Shown: piece after piece, positions 15,180 to 24,050 of the stretch | How positions within the stretch are numbered: the stretch's first letter is position 1 | Layout: each line of letters opens with the position of its first letter | Assembly: GCA_028293725.1 (NCBI GenBank) | Contig: JAQGOE010000089.1 | Location: forward strand, 1-39,195 | Source of the DNA: Gammaproteobacteria bacterium | Lineage (GTDB): Bacteria > Pseudomonadota > Gammaproteobacteria > Steroidobacterales > Steroidobacteraceae | Length of the DNA stretch: 39,195 nt | Direction of reading: 5' to 3' | The notes under the pieces: generated by a model | Database searches by the model: none | What the model saw: only the letters and a program-made list of their open reading frames with translations | Told to the model about the DNA's origin: nothing | Translations under genes and position numbers: made by a program

Positions 15180-16730
15180 CTATATGGCCGCCAGGGCGTA
15201 GAGATGCATCACGTACGACAGGGTCGCCTCCGCCATGCCGTAGACCGCCGGATTGCTCGACTCGATGACGTAATATTCATCCGGAGCGTGCTGCCGGCTG
15301 CCGTGGCCCGTGCCGAAGTGTCCGGCCGGCAAACTCACCGGCGGGCCGGTGAACACGTAACCCGGCCACGAGCCGGCGAGACGCGGCGAGAGGCCGACTT
15401 TCAGGCCTTCCGCCGCGTAGACCGCCCTGGACGCCTTGATCAGCGCAGAGTTCTCGTCCGTCTGGGTCGGGTCATAGCCGCCGGTCACCTTGACCTCGAT
15501 GTCACCGTAACCGCGTTTGGCCAGATGCGCTTTCAGCTTTTCCGCCGCCTCGGCGGCCGTTTGATCGGGGACCAGGCGAAAATCGAGCTTGGCGACCGCC
15601 TTCGACGGCAGGACCGTCTTGCCGCCGGGGCCGGTATATCCGGCGTACATCCCTTCGATGTTGACGGTCGGCTGCGAGGCGAGGCGGTCCAGGGCATCCT
15701 CATAGGAGAGGTCCCGGACCCAGCGCTGTACACCCAACAGCTTCTTGACGTCGGCTTCGTTGGTTTCGGCGACGTGTTGCGCGATGATTTGCTTCTGACG
15801 ATCGGTCAACGGCTTGACGTGCTCGAACCAGCCATCGATGGCCGGATCGTTGCCGTCTTCCGACACCAACGTCGAGAGCGCTTTGACCATCCGCCAGACG
15901 GCGCTGTCTAACTCCGCTTTGTAGCTCGAATGGATGTCATCTTTGGCGCCGCGGCCCCACGCTTGCGTCGAACACACCAACTCAACCTCAATCAGACCCT
16001 TCGCGCCGAGCGCGATCTCCACCCCGCCCTGCGGGGACTGCGAGGCGAAAGGCATGAAAACCTCGTGACACTTCGACAGTGCCTGCAGGACTTCCGGCCG
16101 GTGCACGACCTGGCCGAAATGCGGTGAGCCTATTTCCTCTTCTCCCTCCGCCACCAGCACGATGTTGACGGGCGGCTTGCGGCCGGCAGCCTTGAGCGCG
16201 TGCAAAGCAGCGAGCCAGGTGGCCTCCGGTCCCTTCTGGTTGACGGCGCCACGTCCGATCAAGACTTTACCGAAGGGGGCCCGGTCCACGATGGCCGCCG
16301 CCAGCGGTGGAGAACTCCATTCCGACGGATCGAACTGCTTCACGTCATACATGAAGTACATGCCGACGGTGCGCTTCGCGCCGGCGTCCAAGGTGGCAAA
16401 CACGCCAGGCTGACCATCGGTGGGCATGATGGTCGCACTTTGGAAGCCCGCATCCTTCAGGAGATCGGCCATCATCTGGGCCCCCTCCTTCATGTTGCGG
16501 CTCTCTGCCGCGATGGAGGGCAAGGCGATCCAGTCCTGCAGGCGCTTGATGGCTTCGGGTCGCTGCTTCTCAATCGCCGCGCGGACGGCGGACAGATCTC
16601 CACCGAATTTCGTGTCCGCCTTGTTAGCAGCCGCCCGGAGCAGGCGCGGAGTCGCAAGCGTTGCACCGGCTGCCGCGGCCAGCAGCAACAAGCCCCGCCG
16701 GCTCGATCGTTCCGTCGACCACTCTTTCAT
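15180..16730 (-). CDS. Tat-exported M20-family metallohydrolase homologue with altered metal ligands
   Basis: 516-aa protein with the M20 dipeptidase/carboxypeptidase fold (catalytic plus dimerisation lid domain). The N-terminus carries a twin-arginine signal (SSRRGLLLLAAAAGATLATP, residues 9-28). The M20 landmarks are all locatable but changed: the usual GHxDV is FMYDV (Met127 for His, Asp129 kept); GRGxxDxKG is GRGAVNQKG (Asn164 for the bridging Asp); EGEEEIGS (195-202) is intact; the next Asp-ligand strand reads VFMPFASQSPQ without Asp; the last His is kept in QHAPDEYY. It may use a different metal set, or be non-catalytic. ATG 16730 has GAAGG 7 nt upstream. The gene is separated from the upstream bactofilins by a terminator. 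Confidence 0.88.
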   Translation of the reverse strand: MKEWSTERSSRRGLLLLAAAAGATLATPRLLRAAANKADTKFGGDLSAVRAAIEKQRPEAIKRLQDWIALPSIAAESRNMKEGAQMMADLLKDAGFQSATIMPTDGQPGVFATLDAGAKRTVGMYFMYDVKQFDPSEWSSPPLAAAIVDRAPFGKVLIGRGAVNQKGPEATWLAALHALKAAGRKPPVNIVLVAEGEEEIGSPHFGQVVHRPEVLQALSKCHEVFMPFASQSPQGGVEIALGAKGLIEVELVCSTQAWGRGAKDDIHSSYKAELDSAVWRMVKALSTLVSEDGNDPAIDGWFEHVKPLTDRQKQIIAQHVAETNEADVKKLLGVQRWVRDLSYEDALDRLASQPTVNIEGMYAGYTGPGGKTVLPSKAVAKLDFRLVPDQTAAEAAEKLKAHLAKRGYGDIEVKVTGGYDPTQTDENSALIKASRAVYAAEGLKVGLSPRLAGSWPGYVFTGPPVSLPAGHFGTGHGSRQHAPDEYYVIESSNPAVYGMAEATLSYVMHLYALAAI

Positions 16731-16784
16731 AGCATGCCCTTCGCAATTCGGTATTGGGAGCGAGGAGCATGCGTGAAACGCAAA

Positions 16785-16817
16785 GCGCCCGCCAGTGCTC
16801 GTCACACTGGTGGGCGC
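16785..16817 (-). terminator. Strong hairpin terminator of the bactofilin operon
   Basis: Arms 16785-16797 (GCGCCCGCCAGTG) and 16805-16817 (CACTGGTGGGCGC) pair over 13 bp with one G-U, around a 7-nt loop. Read on the minus strand, the stem is followed by TTTGCGTTT. It lies 46 bp after the bactofilin stop codon and before the M20 gene. A TTTTTT run also follows on the plus side. Confidence 0.75.
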
Positions 16818-16863
16818 CTGCTAGGACGGGAGACTTTTTTCGCGCGGTCCGTGCCGGCTTCGA

Positions 16864-17433
16864 TTACTTGGTGATGATTTTCTCGACCGAGCGATCGGTC
16901 AATCCGATATCGGAGGACGGGACGAACTCGGTCCGCGGGCTCGCATCGGAGCCGCGAACGGCGCCCACGGTGCTATGCATATCCACGGAGCCGTTGAAGT
17001 TCGCGCCTTCCATGATACCGACGCGGGGCGCGGAGATATTGCCACGTACCGTGGCGGTCGCCGCAATGAGCACCGAAACAACGCCGCGCAGATCTCCATC
17101 AACGGTGCCCTCAACGACGATGCTACGAGCATGCGTATCGCCGATGACGACGCCGTCGATCCCGACGGTGACGCTTTGGGTGTGATGGATCGAGCCCTCG
17201 ACGCGGCCCTGCAGGATTATGTCTTCGTCAGCGGAGAGTTCGCCCTTGAAAACGAGGGTTTTGCCCAGGACGGAGACCTTCCCGGCGGCGCCCGGGGACG
17301 CAGCAGCGGCCGGAGCCTGCGCCGCGCTGGAGGACGCCGGTTGAGACGAGGCGCTCGGTTGGGGCGCGGGCGGCACAATCCGACGTTCCGGAGCCGGCGG
17401 TACACGATCGACCTGATTGTTGAATACGGACAT
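16864..17433 (-). CDS. Bactofilin (second of a pair, longer tails)
   Basis: Polymer-forming cytoskeletal protein of 189 aa. The core is the bactofilin beta-helix made of short glycine/valine-rich rungs: LVFKGELSADEDIILQGRVEGSIHHTQSVTVGIDGVVIGD, then IVVEGTVDGDLRG, ATVRGNISAPRVGIMEGANFNGSVDM. It is flanked by a disordered Pro/Ala/Ser N-terminus (about 45 residues) and a ~30-residue C-terminal tail. Bactofilins assemble nucleotide-free filaments that organise cell-wall enzymes or stalks and often lie beside M23 peptidases; none is here. AAAGGA 7 nt upstream sets ATG 17433. It follows the first bactofilin by 31 bp, so they form an operon. Confidence 0.92.
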   Translation of the reverse strand: MSVFNNQVDRVPPAPERRIVPPAPQPSASSQPASSSAAQAPAAAASPGAAGKVSVLGKTLVFKGELSADEDIILQGRVEGSIHHTQSVTVGIDGVVIGDTHARSIVVEGTVDGDLRGVVSVLIAATATVRGNISAPRVGIMEGANFNGSVDMHSTVGAVRGSDASPRTEFVPSSDIGLTDRSVEKIITK

Positions 17434-17464
17434 GTGAGGATCCTTTGGCCGCACCTGGCGGCGG

Positions 17465-17875
17465 CTATTTGCCCACGGCTTCGGCCTTGGAACGGCCGGC
17501 ATGGGTGTTGGTGTTGACTCCAGCAGCGCGCTTCGCCGTATCCATGGTTACGCCACCGTTGAATTGAGCACCTTCGATGATGCTGACACTCGGGGCTTGC
17601 ACGTTGCCCTTGAGGCGCGCGGTCTCCTTGATCTGTATGGCCTTCTCGGCCTGCAGATCGCCCTCGACGGTACCCTCGATCACGATCGTCTGCGCGCGGA
17701 TATTCGCCTTGACGATGCCCTCGCCACAGACGGTGATTCGCTGCGAGTGAGTGATCGAGCCTTCAATCTGGCCCCGGATCAGCAGTTCTTCGTCAGCGTG
17801 CAGCTCGCCTTTGAAACGCAAGGTCGGGCCCAGCACTGAGGTGCGTTCGGCGGAAGTGTCATACGGATCTCCCAT
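17465..17875 (-). CDS. Bactofilin (first of a pair)
   Basis: 136-aa bactofilin with the same right-handed beta-helix rungs as its neighbour (LRFKGELHADEELLIRGQIEGSITHSQRITV, IVIEGTVEGDLQAEKAIQI, LKGNVQAPSVSIIEGAQFNGGVTM) but short termini. The two proteins are clearly paralogous, from a local duplication, and may co-polymerise with different partners through their tails. GAAGGAG lies 6 nt before ATG 17875. The gene is transcribed first in a two-gene operon that ends at the hairpin near 16800. Confidence 0.93.
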   Translation of the reverse strand: MGDPYDTSAERTSVLGPTLRFKGELHADEELLIRGQIEGSITHSQRITVCGEGIVKANIRAQTIVIEGTVEGDLQAEKAIQIKETARLKGNVQAPSVSIIEGAQFNGGVTMDTAKRAAGVNTNTHAGRSKAEAVGK

Positions 17876-18188
17876 GAGGTGCTCCTTCGCTTGATAGCGG
17901 ATGGGATAAGTGTTGCAAACAGGACAGGCAGGTCGGACGGGCTGGAGAAGCCAAAAGTCTAGACGCCTGTATGTAAGCTCACACGATGTGCGTCACAGAT
18001 GACGAGCGCGTCGCACAACTTTCATTGACGTGCCCGCCGGAATTTCCTGCGATTCCCGCTCGGCCGCGACATAACACGAATGGCGGCGCCAGGAACGGCC
18101 AATTCGGTGCAACCGACCGATCGCGCGACTTAACGTAAGACGCTAGAATGCTGCCGGGTACGACAGAGCGGACTACTATCGAACAACC
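17876..18188. other. Divergent intergenic region, bactofilins / epimerase
   Basis: 313 bp without a supported gene. It must hold promoters in both directions. A TAGAAT near 18145 could be a -10 box for the plus-strand epimerase, but no good -35 is 16-18 bp upstream. No RNA gene or repeat is apparent. Confidence 0.4.
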
Positions 18189-19172
18189 ATGACAACGCTA
18201 GTCACCGGAAGCGCCGGCCACCTCGGCGAGGCGCTCATGCGCAAGCTCCGCGCGGCACGCCGGCCGGCATTGGGTATAGACATCAAGCCGTCGCCGTTCA
18301 CCGATCGCGTGGGATCCATTTGCGACCGTTCCTTCGTGAGGCAATGCATGCGGGGTGTCCGCACGGTCATTCATTCGGCGACCTTGCACAAGCCTCACGT
18401 CGTGACCCATACGATGCAGGATTTCGTCGACACCAACATCACGGGCACCCTGATTCTGCTCGAGGAGGCTGCTGCGGCCGGTGTGGAATGCTTTCTCTAC
18501 ACGAGTACCACGAGCACGTTCGGAGCGGCACTGACTCCTGCGGAGGGAGAGCCGGCGGCCTGGGTGACGGAGGACGTGGCACCCATTCCGAAGAACATCT
18601 ACGGTGTGACGAAGCTTGCGGCGGAGAGTTTGTGTGAGTTGTTCAGCCGCACCCGCAACCTGCCCGTGATGGTACTGCGAACTTCGCGATTCTTCCCGGA
18701 AGATGACGACGACGCCTCGACCCGAACTCGCTACGACACGGCCAACTCTCAGGCAAACGAGCTACTGTATCGTCGTGTAGATATCGAAGACGTGGTGAGC
18801 GCACATCTGCTCGCCGAAGAAAGAGCGCGTGGCATAGGCTTCCGCCGCTACATCATCTCGGCAACGACTCCCTTCGGCCGAAGCGACCTGGCCGCGTTGA
18901 GGCTGAACGCGGCAGATGTGGTTCGCCGCCTCTTTCCCGATTCCGAGGCACTCTACACGGCTCGAGGCTGGGCGATGTTTCCCAGTATCGATCGCGTTTA
19001 TGTGAATGATCTGGCGGTGTCGGAGTTGGACTGGCGACCTAAATACGACTTTCAGCACGTCCTCGACTGCCTGCGAGCGGGAGCCGATTTCCGTAGCCCG
19101 CTGGCACGCGAAGTGGGCAGCAAGGGCTACCACTCCACCATATTCGATGTCGGCCCCTACCCAGTGAGGTAG
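18189..19172 (+). CDS. NAD-dependent epimerase/dehydratase (extended SDR)
   Basis: 327-aa cytoplasmic extended short-chain dehydrogenase. The Rossmann start is TTLVTGSAGHLGEALMRKL (Gly-rich GxxGHLG), followed by VIHSATLHKP, YTSTTSTFG and the catalytic YGVTK Tyr-Lys pair. The pattern is UDP-sugar epimerase-like, but the sugar-binding part is not specific enough to name a substrate. No strong ribosome binding site is visible before ATG 18189; the N-terminal strand fits this start exactly. It is convergent with the next SDR gene and has no clear partner in the window. Confidence 0.88.
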   Translation: MTTLVTGSAGHLGEALMRKLRAARRPALGIDIKPSPFTDRVGSICDRSFVRQCMRGVRTVIHSATLHKPHVVTHTMQDFVDTNITGTLILLEEAAAAGVECFLYTSTTSTFGAALTPAEGEPAAWVTEDVAPIPKNIYGVTKLAAESLCELFSRTRNLPVMVLRTSRFFPEDDDDASTRTRYDTANSQANELLYRRVDIEDVVSAHLLAEERARGIGFRRYIISATTPFGRSDLAALRLNAADVVRRLFPDSEALYTARGWAMFPSIDRVYVNDLAVSELDWRPKYDFQHVLDCLRAGADFRSPLAREVGSKGYHSTIFDVGPYPVR

Positions 19173-19202
19173 CTCCCCGGACGCGTGTGCGCCGTCGCTC
19201 TC

Positions 19203-20315
19203 TCAACCCTTGCTCTGATGCCAAGCCTTCAGCGTGTCCGACTCTTTCTCCGCGGCAAGGCCCGCGTGCAACTTTGCCTGGCGATCCGCGGGCAGTGTTT
19301 GAAACCAGGCCAACGTGTCGCGTACGGTTTCCTGGAGAGGCCGAGAGCGAAGACCCGTCTTACTTGCCGGCTTCATCGCGGTGAGCGACGCGCCGGCCAT
19401 GTCGCCTTTCATGGGTGACCACGGCGGCAGATCGAGCTCCTCCGCTTTCCAATGCGCGGCCAGAAAATCTTCCGACACCCACGTGACTTTGGTACCCGCC
19501 TTTGGAGAAGCTCGCACACTGGCGTTGACGAGATCACCCATCGTGAATGCGCCCGGCGGGGACACCGCATTGAAGTAACCATTCGTCCGCGCCTCAACGA
19601 GCTTCATCATCCAGGCCGAGAGGTCGCGCACGTCGATGATCTGCACTGGATCTCGCGGAGTGCCGGGCGCAAGCATTTCGCCGCCCTTCGAGGCACGCAC
19701 CGGCCAGTACGTAAACCGATCGGTCGAATCCAACGGCCCGACGATGTAGCCGGGTCTGACGATGGAGATACGACCTTTGAAAGCCTCGGCCGAATACTGC
19801 TCGCACAAGGACTTCATCGGCCCATACGTGTCGCCGGTGATTTCCTCGACTTCGGGGTTCGACAACTTCCCGGTCGGCGACGCCTCATCGTTGGGCTTCG
19901 CAAAACTCGCGTACGCCGAGATGCTCGAGATGTACAGGCAATATCCAACGTTCGGTGCCAACAGTTCGGCGGACATCTTCACGTATTTCGGGATATAGCC
20001 GGTGTCGTCTATCACGACATCCCATTTGCGCCCGCGCAATGAATCGAGCTGGCCCTTACGGTCCCCGTTCAACGTCTCAACACCCGAGACGCCGTCCGCG
20101 GCGCTTTTGCCGCGATTGAAATGCGTCACCTTCCAGTTGAGGCGTATTGCTTCCTGTGTCAGGTGCGGCCCGATGAAGCCGGTGCCGCCCAAAATCAGGA
20201 GCGTCTTCGTCTTGGGCCCCGGATCGGTCCCGGCAACGGCCGCCATGGCATCCGGGAGAGCAGCGCCAGCAGCCGCGCATGCGGCGATCTGCAGCAAATC
20301 ACGACGGGTCGTCAT
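19203..20315 (-). CDS. Tat-exported SDR-family NAD(P)-binding protein
   Basis: 370 aa. The signal is Tat-like (TTRRDLLQIAACAAAGAALPDAMA), then a Rossmann start TLLILGGTGFIGPHLTQEA and an atypical-SDR body (IDDTGYIPKYVKMSAELL, YISSISAYASF, TYGPMKSLCEQ with a Tyr-x3-Lys, VRPGYIVGPLDSTDRF). It resembles the epimerase/CSP41-like atypical SDRs. An exported SDR is unusual because NAD(P) is not free in the periplasm; a tightly bound cofactor folded before Tat export would explain it. GAGGAGG 4-5 nt before ATG 20315 decides the start. It is divergent from the M28 peptidase gene, 79 bp away. Confidence 0.86.
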   Translation of the reverse strand: MTTRRDLLQIAACAAAGAALPDAMAAVAGTDPGPKTKTLLILGGTGFIGPHLTQEAIRLNWKVTHFNRGKSAADGVSGVETLNGDRKGQLDSLRGRKWDVVIDDTGYIPKYVKMSAELLAPNVGYCLYISSISAYASFAKPNDEASPTGKLSNPEVEEITGDTYGPMKSLCEQYSAEAFKGRISIVRPGYIVGPLDSTDRFTYWPVRASKGGEMLAPGTPRDPVQIIDVRDLSAWMMKLVEARTNGYFNAVSPPGAFTMGDLVNASVRASPKAGTKVTWVSEDFLAAHWKAEELDLPPWSPMKGDMAGASLTAMKPASKTGLRSRPLQETVRDTLAWFQTLPADRQAKLHAGLAAEKESDTLKAWHQSKG

Positions 20316-20394
20316 AAAGCCTCCTCTCAAAAGCACGGGCTTACCGTCTATAGTGCCGTCGCGTCTTTGGGAACGTCAATGAGCCGAGGTCTTC

Positions 20395-22347
20395 GTGCGC
20401 CACATCCTTTTGCCGACTCTTCTGATCGCCGCCCAGATCACCGCTGTAGAGGCACACGCGCCGCCCCTTCTACCCGAGAAAGACGTCGCGGCTCTGGCGA
20501 ACGAACTGAGCGGTGAGACGGCAAAACGAAACCTGGAAGGACTCGCACGATTTCATCGTCAACGCGGCTCACAGGGATTTCACGAGGCCGCGGAGTTGGT
20601 TGCTACGAGTGCTCGCGCGTACGGCTTGAGCAATGTCGAGGTCATGCAATTTCCGGCGGACGGCAAGATTTTCTACGGAACACAGCGGTCACGCCCGGCG
20701 TGGGATGCGCAGGAGGGAGAGCTCTCCGAGGTCACGGAAGCGGGAGAAATCAAACTAGCGAGTTACGCGGCGGAGCCCATAGTGTTGTCGGAGGACAGTG
20801 AATCCGGCGAGGCTACCGCAAACCTGGTCGATGTCGGCGAAGGCACGCAAGACAGTGACTACGCGGGCAAGAACGTTGGCGGCAAGTTCGTCCTGATCGC
20901 TACGCCCCCGAGCGCCGCGCAAGATATCGCAATAGGCAAATATCACGCCGCCGGAATCATCAGCTACGCCCAGAATCAGCCGACCGCGTGGTCCGGCGAC
21001 AACGTCAACTTGATTCGTTGGGGCCACCTGGACACTTTCTCGCCCAACAAAACTTTCGCTTTCATGGTCTCCCTCAGAACCGCACGCACCCTGCAGGACA
21101 GATTGCGCCAGGGCGAGAAAATCCGATTCCACGCGCGCGTGAAGGCAGGTCAGCATCCGGCGTTCTATGAGGTGGTGACAGCAACCATCGAGGGCTCGGA
21201 CCCGAAGCTCAAGGACACCGAGATCGCTTTCTCGTGCCACTTGGATCATCAACGTCCCGCCGCCAACGACAATGCCAGCGGCTGCGTGACGATCCTGGAG
21301 GCCGCCAGGACCCTGCAGAAGCTCATTGCCGCCGGGACCCTGCCGCGGCCGGCCAGAACGATCCGGTTCATCTGGCCTCCGGAGATCGAAGGCACCATTA
21401 CGCTCCTCAACGCGAAGCCGGAATTCGCGCGACGGATCAAAGTCGCAATTCACATGGACATGGTCGGCGGCAATCTCGATACGAAGTCCGTTTTCCACGT
21501 AACCCGAGGGCCACTCAGTCTGCCGTCGTTCGTGCACGATGTGGCCTGGGCTTTCGCCGACTGGATCAACACGGAATCCTATCAGTATGCTGCCACCGGG
21601 GCGGCGCAGTACCCGTTGACCGCGCCCGAGGGCGGCAAGGATCCGCAGCGCGCCGAATACTCGCCGTTTGAGTTGGGAAGCGATCACCAGGTGTACCAGG
21701 ATTCCTCGTTCGGTATTCCGTCGATCTACCTCAACGACTGGCCGGATCGTTACATCCATACCAACTTCGACACCACCGCCAATATCGATCCCACCAAGCT
21801 CAAGCGCGCCGCGCTGATTGGCGCCGCCAGCGCCTATTTCCTGGCCGACTTCTCACCAAAGGACGTTGCGGCCACTGCGCACGCGGTGCAGATGGGCAAG
21901 CTCATTCGAGCCGAGACGGCATTGCGCAGAGGCGGCCCCGCCGCACCCCTGGACGACTATGAGCGGAAGGTCATGGACTCGTTCAATACATTTGGCTCGC
22001 AGTCACCGGCCAAGACTACGGGCGACTCGAAGGCGAAGTCCGATGGCACACCGGTTTTCCGCCGCCGAGCGGAGCCTCGCGGCCCGCTGAGCGTGTTCGG
22101 TTACGACTACTTCGAAGACCACGCCAAGGCGGCCGGTGTGAACACGCCCAAACTGCTCAGTTATGGGGCGGATGGAAAGTTGGGAGAAGAGGAGCCTGGC
22201 TACGCCTATGAAGCTCTGAACCTCGCGGACGGCAAACACTCGGTGCGCCAGATCACCGAGGCGTTGTCGGCGGAGTACGGTGCCGTGCCGCTGGATGTCG
22301 TAGTTGAGTACCTGCAGGCGCTAAAAAGCGTCGGACTCGTGGACTGA
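20395..22347 (+). CDS. Exported M28-family aminopeptidase-like protein with C-terminal winged helix
   Basis: 650 aa. A Sec signal peptide (RHILLPTLLIAAQITAVEAHA) precedes a PA-like inserted domain (about 130-250) and the M28 catalytic domain: SCHLDHQ (His/Asp), ANDNASG (bridging Asp), PPEIEGT at the place of the usual EE-x-G, IHMDMVGG (Asp) and YIHTNFDTT (His). The second Glu of the EE pair is Ile, as in some divergent M28 groups. The last ~60 residues (LADGKHSVRQITEALSAEYG, then DVVVEYLQALKSVGLVD) look like a winged-helix/PqqD-like module. The start is GTG 20395 with GAGGT 4 nt upstream; there is no in-frame ATG nearby. Probably digests peptides in the periplasm. Confidence 0.86.
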   Translation: MRHILLPTLLIAAQITAVEAHAPPLLPEKDVAALANELSGETAKRNLEGLARFHRQRGSQGFHEAAELVATSARAYGLSNVEVMQFPADGKIFYGTQRSRPAWDAQEGELSEVTEAGEIKLASYAAEPIVLSEDSESGEATANLVDVGEGTQDSDYAGKNVGGKFVLIATPPSAAQDIAIGKYHAAGIISYAQNQPTAWSGDNVNLIRWGHLDTFSPNKTFAFMVSLRTARTLQDRLRQGEKIRFHARVKAGQHPAFYEVVTATIEGSDPKLKDTEIAFSCHLDHQRPAANDNASGCVTILEAARTLQKLIAAGTLPRPARTIRFIWPPEIEGTITLLNAKPEFARRIKVAIHMDMVGGNLDTKSVFHVTRGPLSLPSFVHDVAWAFADWINTESYQYAATGAAQYPLTAPEGGKDPQRAEYSPFELGSDHQVYQDSSFGIPSIYLNDWPDRYIHTNFDTTANIDPTKLKRAALIGAASAYFLADFSPKDVAATAHAVQMGKLIRAETALRRGGPAAPLDDYERKVMDSFNTFGSQSPAKTTGDSKAKSDGTPVFRRRAEPRGPLSVFGYDYFEDHAKAAGVNTPKLLSYGADGKLGEEEPGYAYEALNLADGKHSVRQITEALSAEYGAVPLDVVVEYLQALKSVGLVD

Positions 22348-22356
22348 AGGCGTCCG

Positions 22357-23688
22357 TCACTCCGTTTTCCGTGGCGACTCGTTCACGATCCAGCGATATT
22401 TATGGGCGGAAGTGCGCGCAATCTCGGCAACTTCACGCACGACGACGTGGATTCCAGGATCGACGAGATGGCGCACGTTCTCGATGAGTCTATTGCGCTC
22501 GGCTTCGTTGAACGACTTCTCCGGCACCACACGGATTTCCCAGGTGCCTTCGCCCGTCTGGGCCACCTGGGAGTACTTGATCCCGCGCAGTGACTTGAAG
22601 GCGAAAGTGACGACCGACGGGCTGATGCGTTGGCCCCGTGAGCCAAACAGAGTGTCCTCATATTTTCCAGTCACCGGCTCGATCAGCGGATAGGTTCGTC
22701 CGCAGGGGCAGGCCTCCCTCCGCCAACGAGTGCGATCCGACATCCGGTAGCGCACCAGGGGCATGAGTGCGTTGTTAAACGTCGTTCCGACCACATAACC
22801 CTCGCCGTCGGTCGGCCGGCCGTCGTCATCCACGATTTCAACATACGAATAATCGCTGTTGACATGTAGACCGCCGTGCTCACATTCGGTGGCATAGGCA
22901 ATGCGCTCCGCCATCCCGTAGTGATCCATGACTCGAGTGGCGAGGCGCGCCTCGATGAGTTGGCGTTGATGAGGATAGAGCGGCTCCGAGCCCGTATACA
23001 CATACGGGATTTTCAGTGTCGCATTGCGCTGCTCCAGGAGCAGCGCCAGTTCATAGGCCGTAGAGGGATAAGCCTCCATCATGAACGGGGCGAACTCCGT
23101 CAGTTTCCCGACGATGTCGCCGATGCACTCCTCCCGCAAATGACGCGACGATACGATGAGTTGGTTGTTAAATCGATTCAGAAACCAGTAAGGCGGCGTG
23201 GTGCGCTCGATGGGCACGACGAGGTCGCCGCGCAGAAAGGCGCGCCGCATCCCCGGGCGGTAGCCGCTCCAGCGAAAATGCCGCTCGACAATGGCGTTTT
23301 CCCACAAGACGGAATTGAGGCTGCGAAACACCTGCAGGGGGGTCCCGGAAGTGCCGCTCGTCCTCCCGACTATGGTCCAGGGCCGAGGCGTATGGCCATG
23401 AGGGTAATGTTCGGCAGGCCGCTCAGTGAGGTCGCCCTTCTCGATAATCGGGAATTGCGTGACCAGCGCTTCCCGGATGTTGCCCGCATCTGTGGTCGTC
23501 TTGACCCCGTGGTAACGGGGAATGTGTCGCGTTGCCGCCCGTAAGGTATCCGTTAGCAACCGGTCGGTCACCGCTTCCAGTTGCTCGCGAGGCAACCGCT
23601 CGTGCGCCAACAGCGCTTGCACCCGCCGTTCGCTGTTTAAGGTGTCGCGTACGAGGAACCGCAGCCCGTACTTCACTTCGTTACGCAT
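22357..23688 (-). CDS. CapK/PaaK-type adenylate-forming enzyme
   Basis: 443-aa member of the phenylacetate-CoA ligase-like (CapK) branch of the ANL superfamily. The ATP-binding loop is TSGTSGTP (about residue 110), the second adenylation motif YTGSEPLYPHQRQLIE leads to DHYGMAERIAYATEC, and the A8-like hinge is VRYRMSDRTRW. CPCGRTYP is the small Cys pair common in this branch. CapK-type enzymes occur in polysaccharide and cell-surface loci, where they activate an unknown carboxylate. It is divergent from an ATP-grasp ligase, a recurrent partner of such genes, and convergent with the M28 gene (9 bp). The ribosome binding site is weak. Confidence 0.9.
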   Translation of the reverse strand: MRNEVKYGLRFLVRDTLNSERRVQALLAHERLPREQLEAVTDRLLTDTLRAATRHIPRYHGVKTTTDAGNIREALVTQFPIIEKGDLTERPAEHYPHGHTPRPWTIVGRTSGTSGTPLQVFRSLNSVLWENAIVERHFRWSGYRPGMRRAFLRGDLVVPIERTTPPYWFLNRFNNQLIVSSRHLREECIGDIVGKLTEFAPFMMEAYPSTAYELALLLEQRNATLKIPYVYTGSEPLYPHQRQLIEARLATRVMDHYGMAERIAYATECEHGGLHVNSDYSYVEIVDDDGRPTDGEGYVVGTTFNNALMPLVRYRMSDRTRWRREACPCGRTYPLIEPVTGKYEDTLFGSRGQRISPSVVTFAFKSLRGIKYSQVAQTGEGTWEIRVVPEKSFNEAERNRLIENVRHLVDPGIHVVVREVAEIARTSAHKYRWIVNESPRKTE

Positions 23689-24050
23689 GGGTGCAGGGCA
23701 GCAGCAAGAGGTATTCCTGAAAATGACGGCATTTGCATCTGGTTCACGGTATCCACCCCCCGAAACATCTATCGTTGGGCCAACCGCCCGCCGCGCGCGC
23801 TCCTAACAAATCGACACACTCGGCCGGGCTGTCTGTCTTCCGAGACGTCGGGAGGCACATGAAAGACGGTTGAAAGGTAGCCGAAGAGGCACCGTGGATT
23901 AAGTCCGCAAGTGTGATGATGCTCTAGGTATGTCAGCCCTGTTCTGCTACCGTCCCGAGCAAATAAAAGCTTGAGAGCGCCGTAATTTCCTCCATTTCTT
24001 CAGTAACGCTTGGACCCTCCGGCGCACTCCAGGCGCCTGTCCCAGCGGTC
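23689..24050. other. Divergent intergenic region, CapK / ATP-grasp
   Basis: 362 bp. The part from 23967 is open in the ATP-grasp frame, but has no ATG, GTG or TTG before 24051. The rest contains short weak hairpins only, and I see no RNA gene or classical promoter pair. Both divergent transcripts should start here. Confidence 0.4.

Noticed and set aside
20755..21759. 334-codon minus-strand open frame
   Set aside because: Antisense to the M28 peptidase, whose metal-binding motifs are in the other strand.
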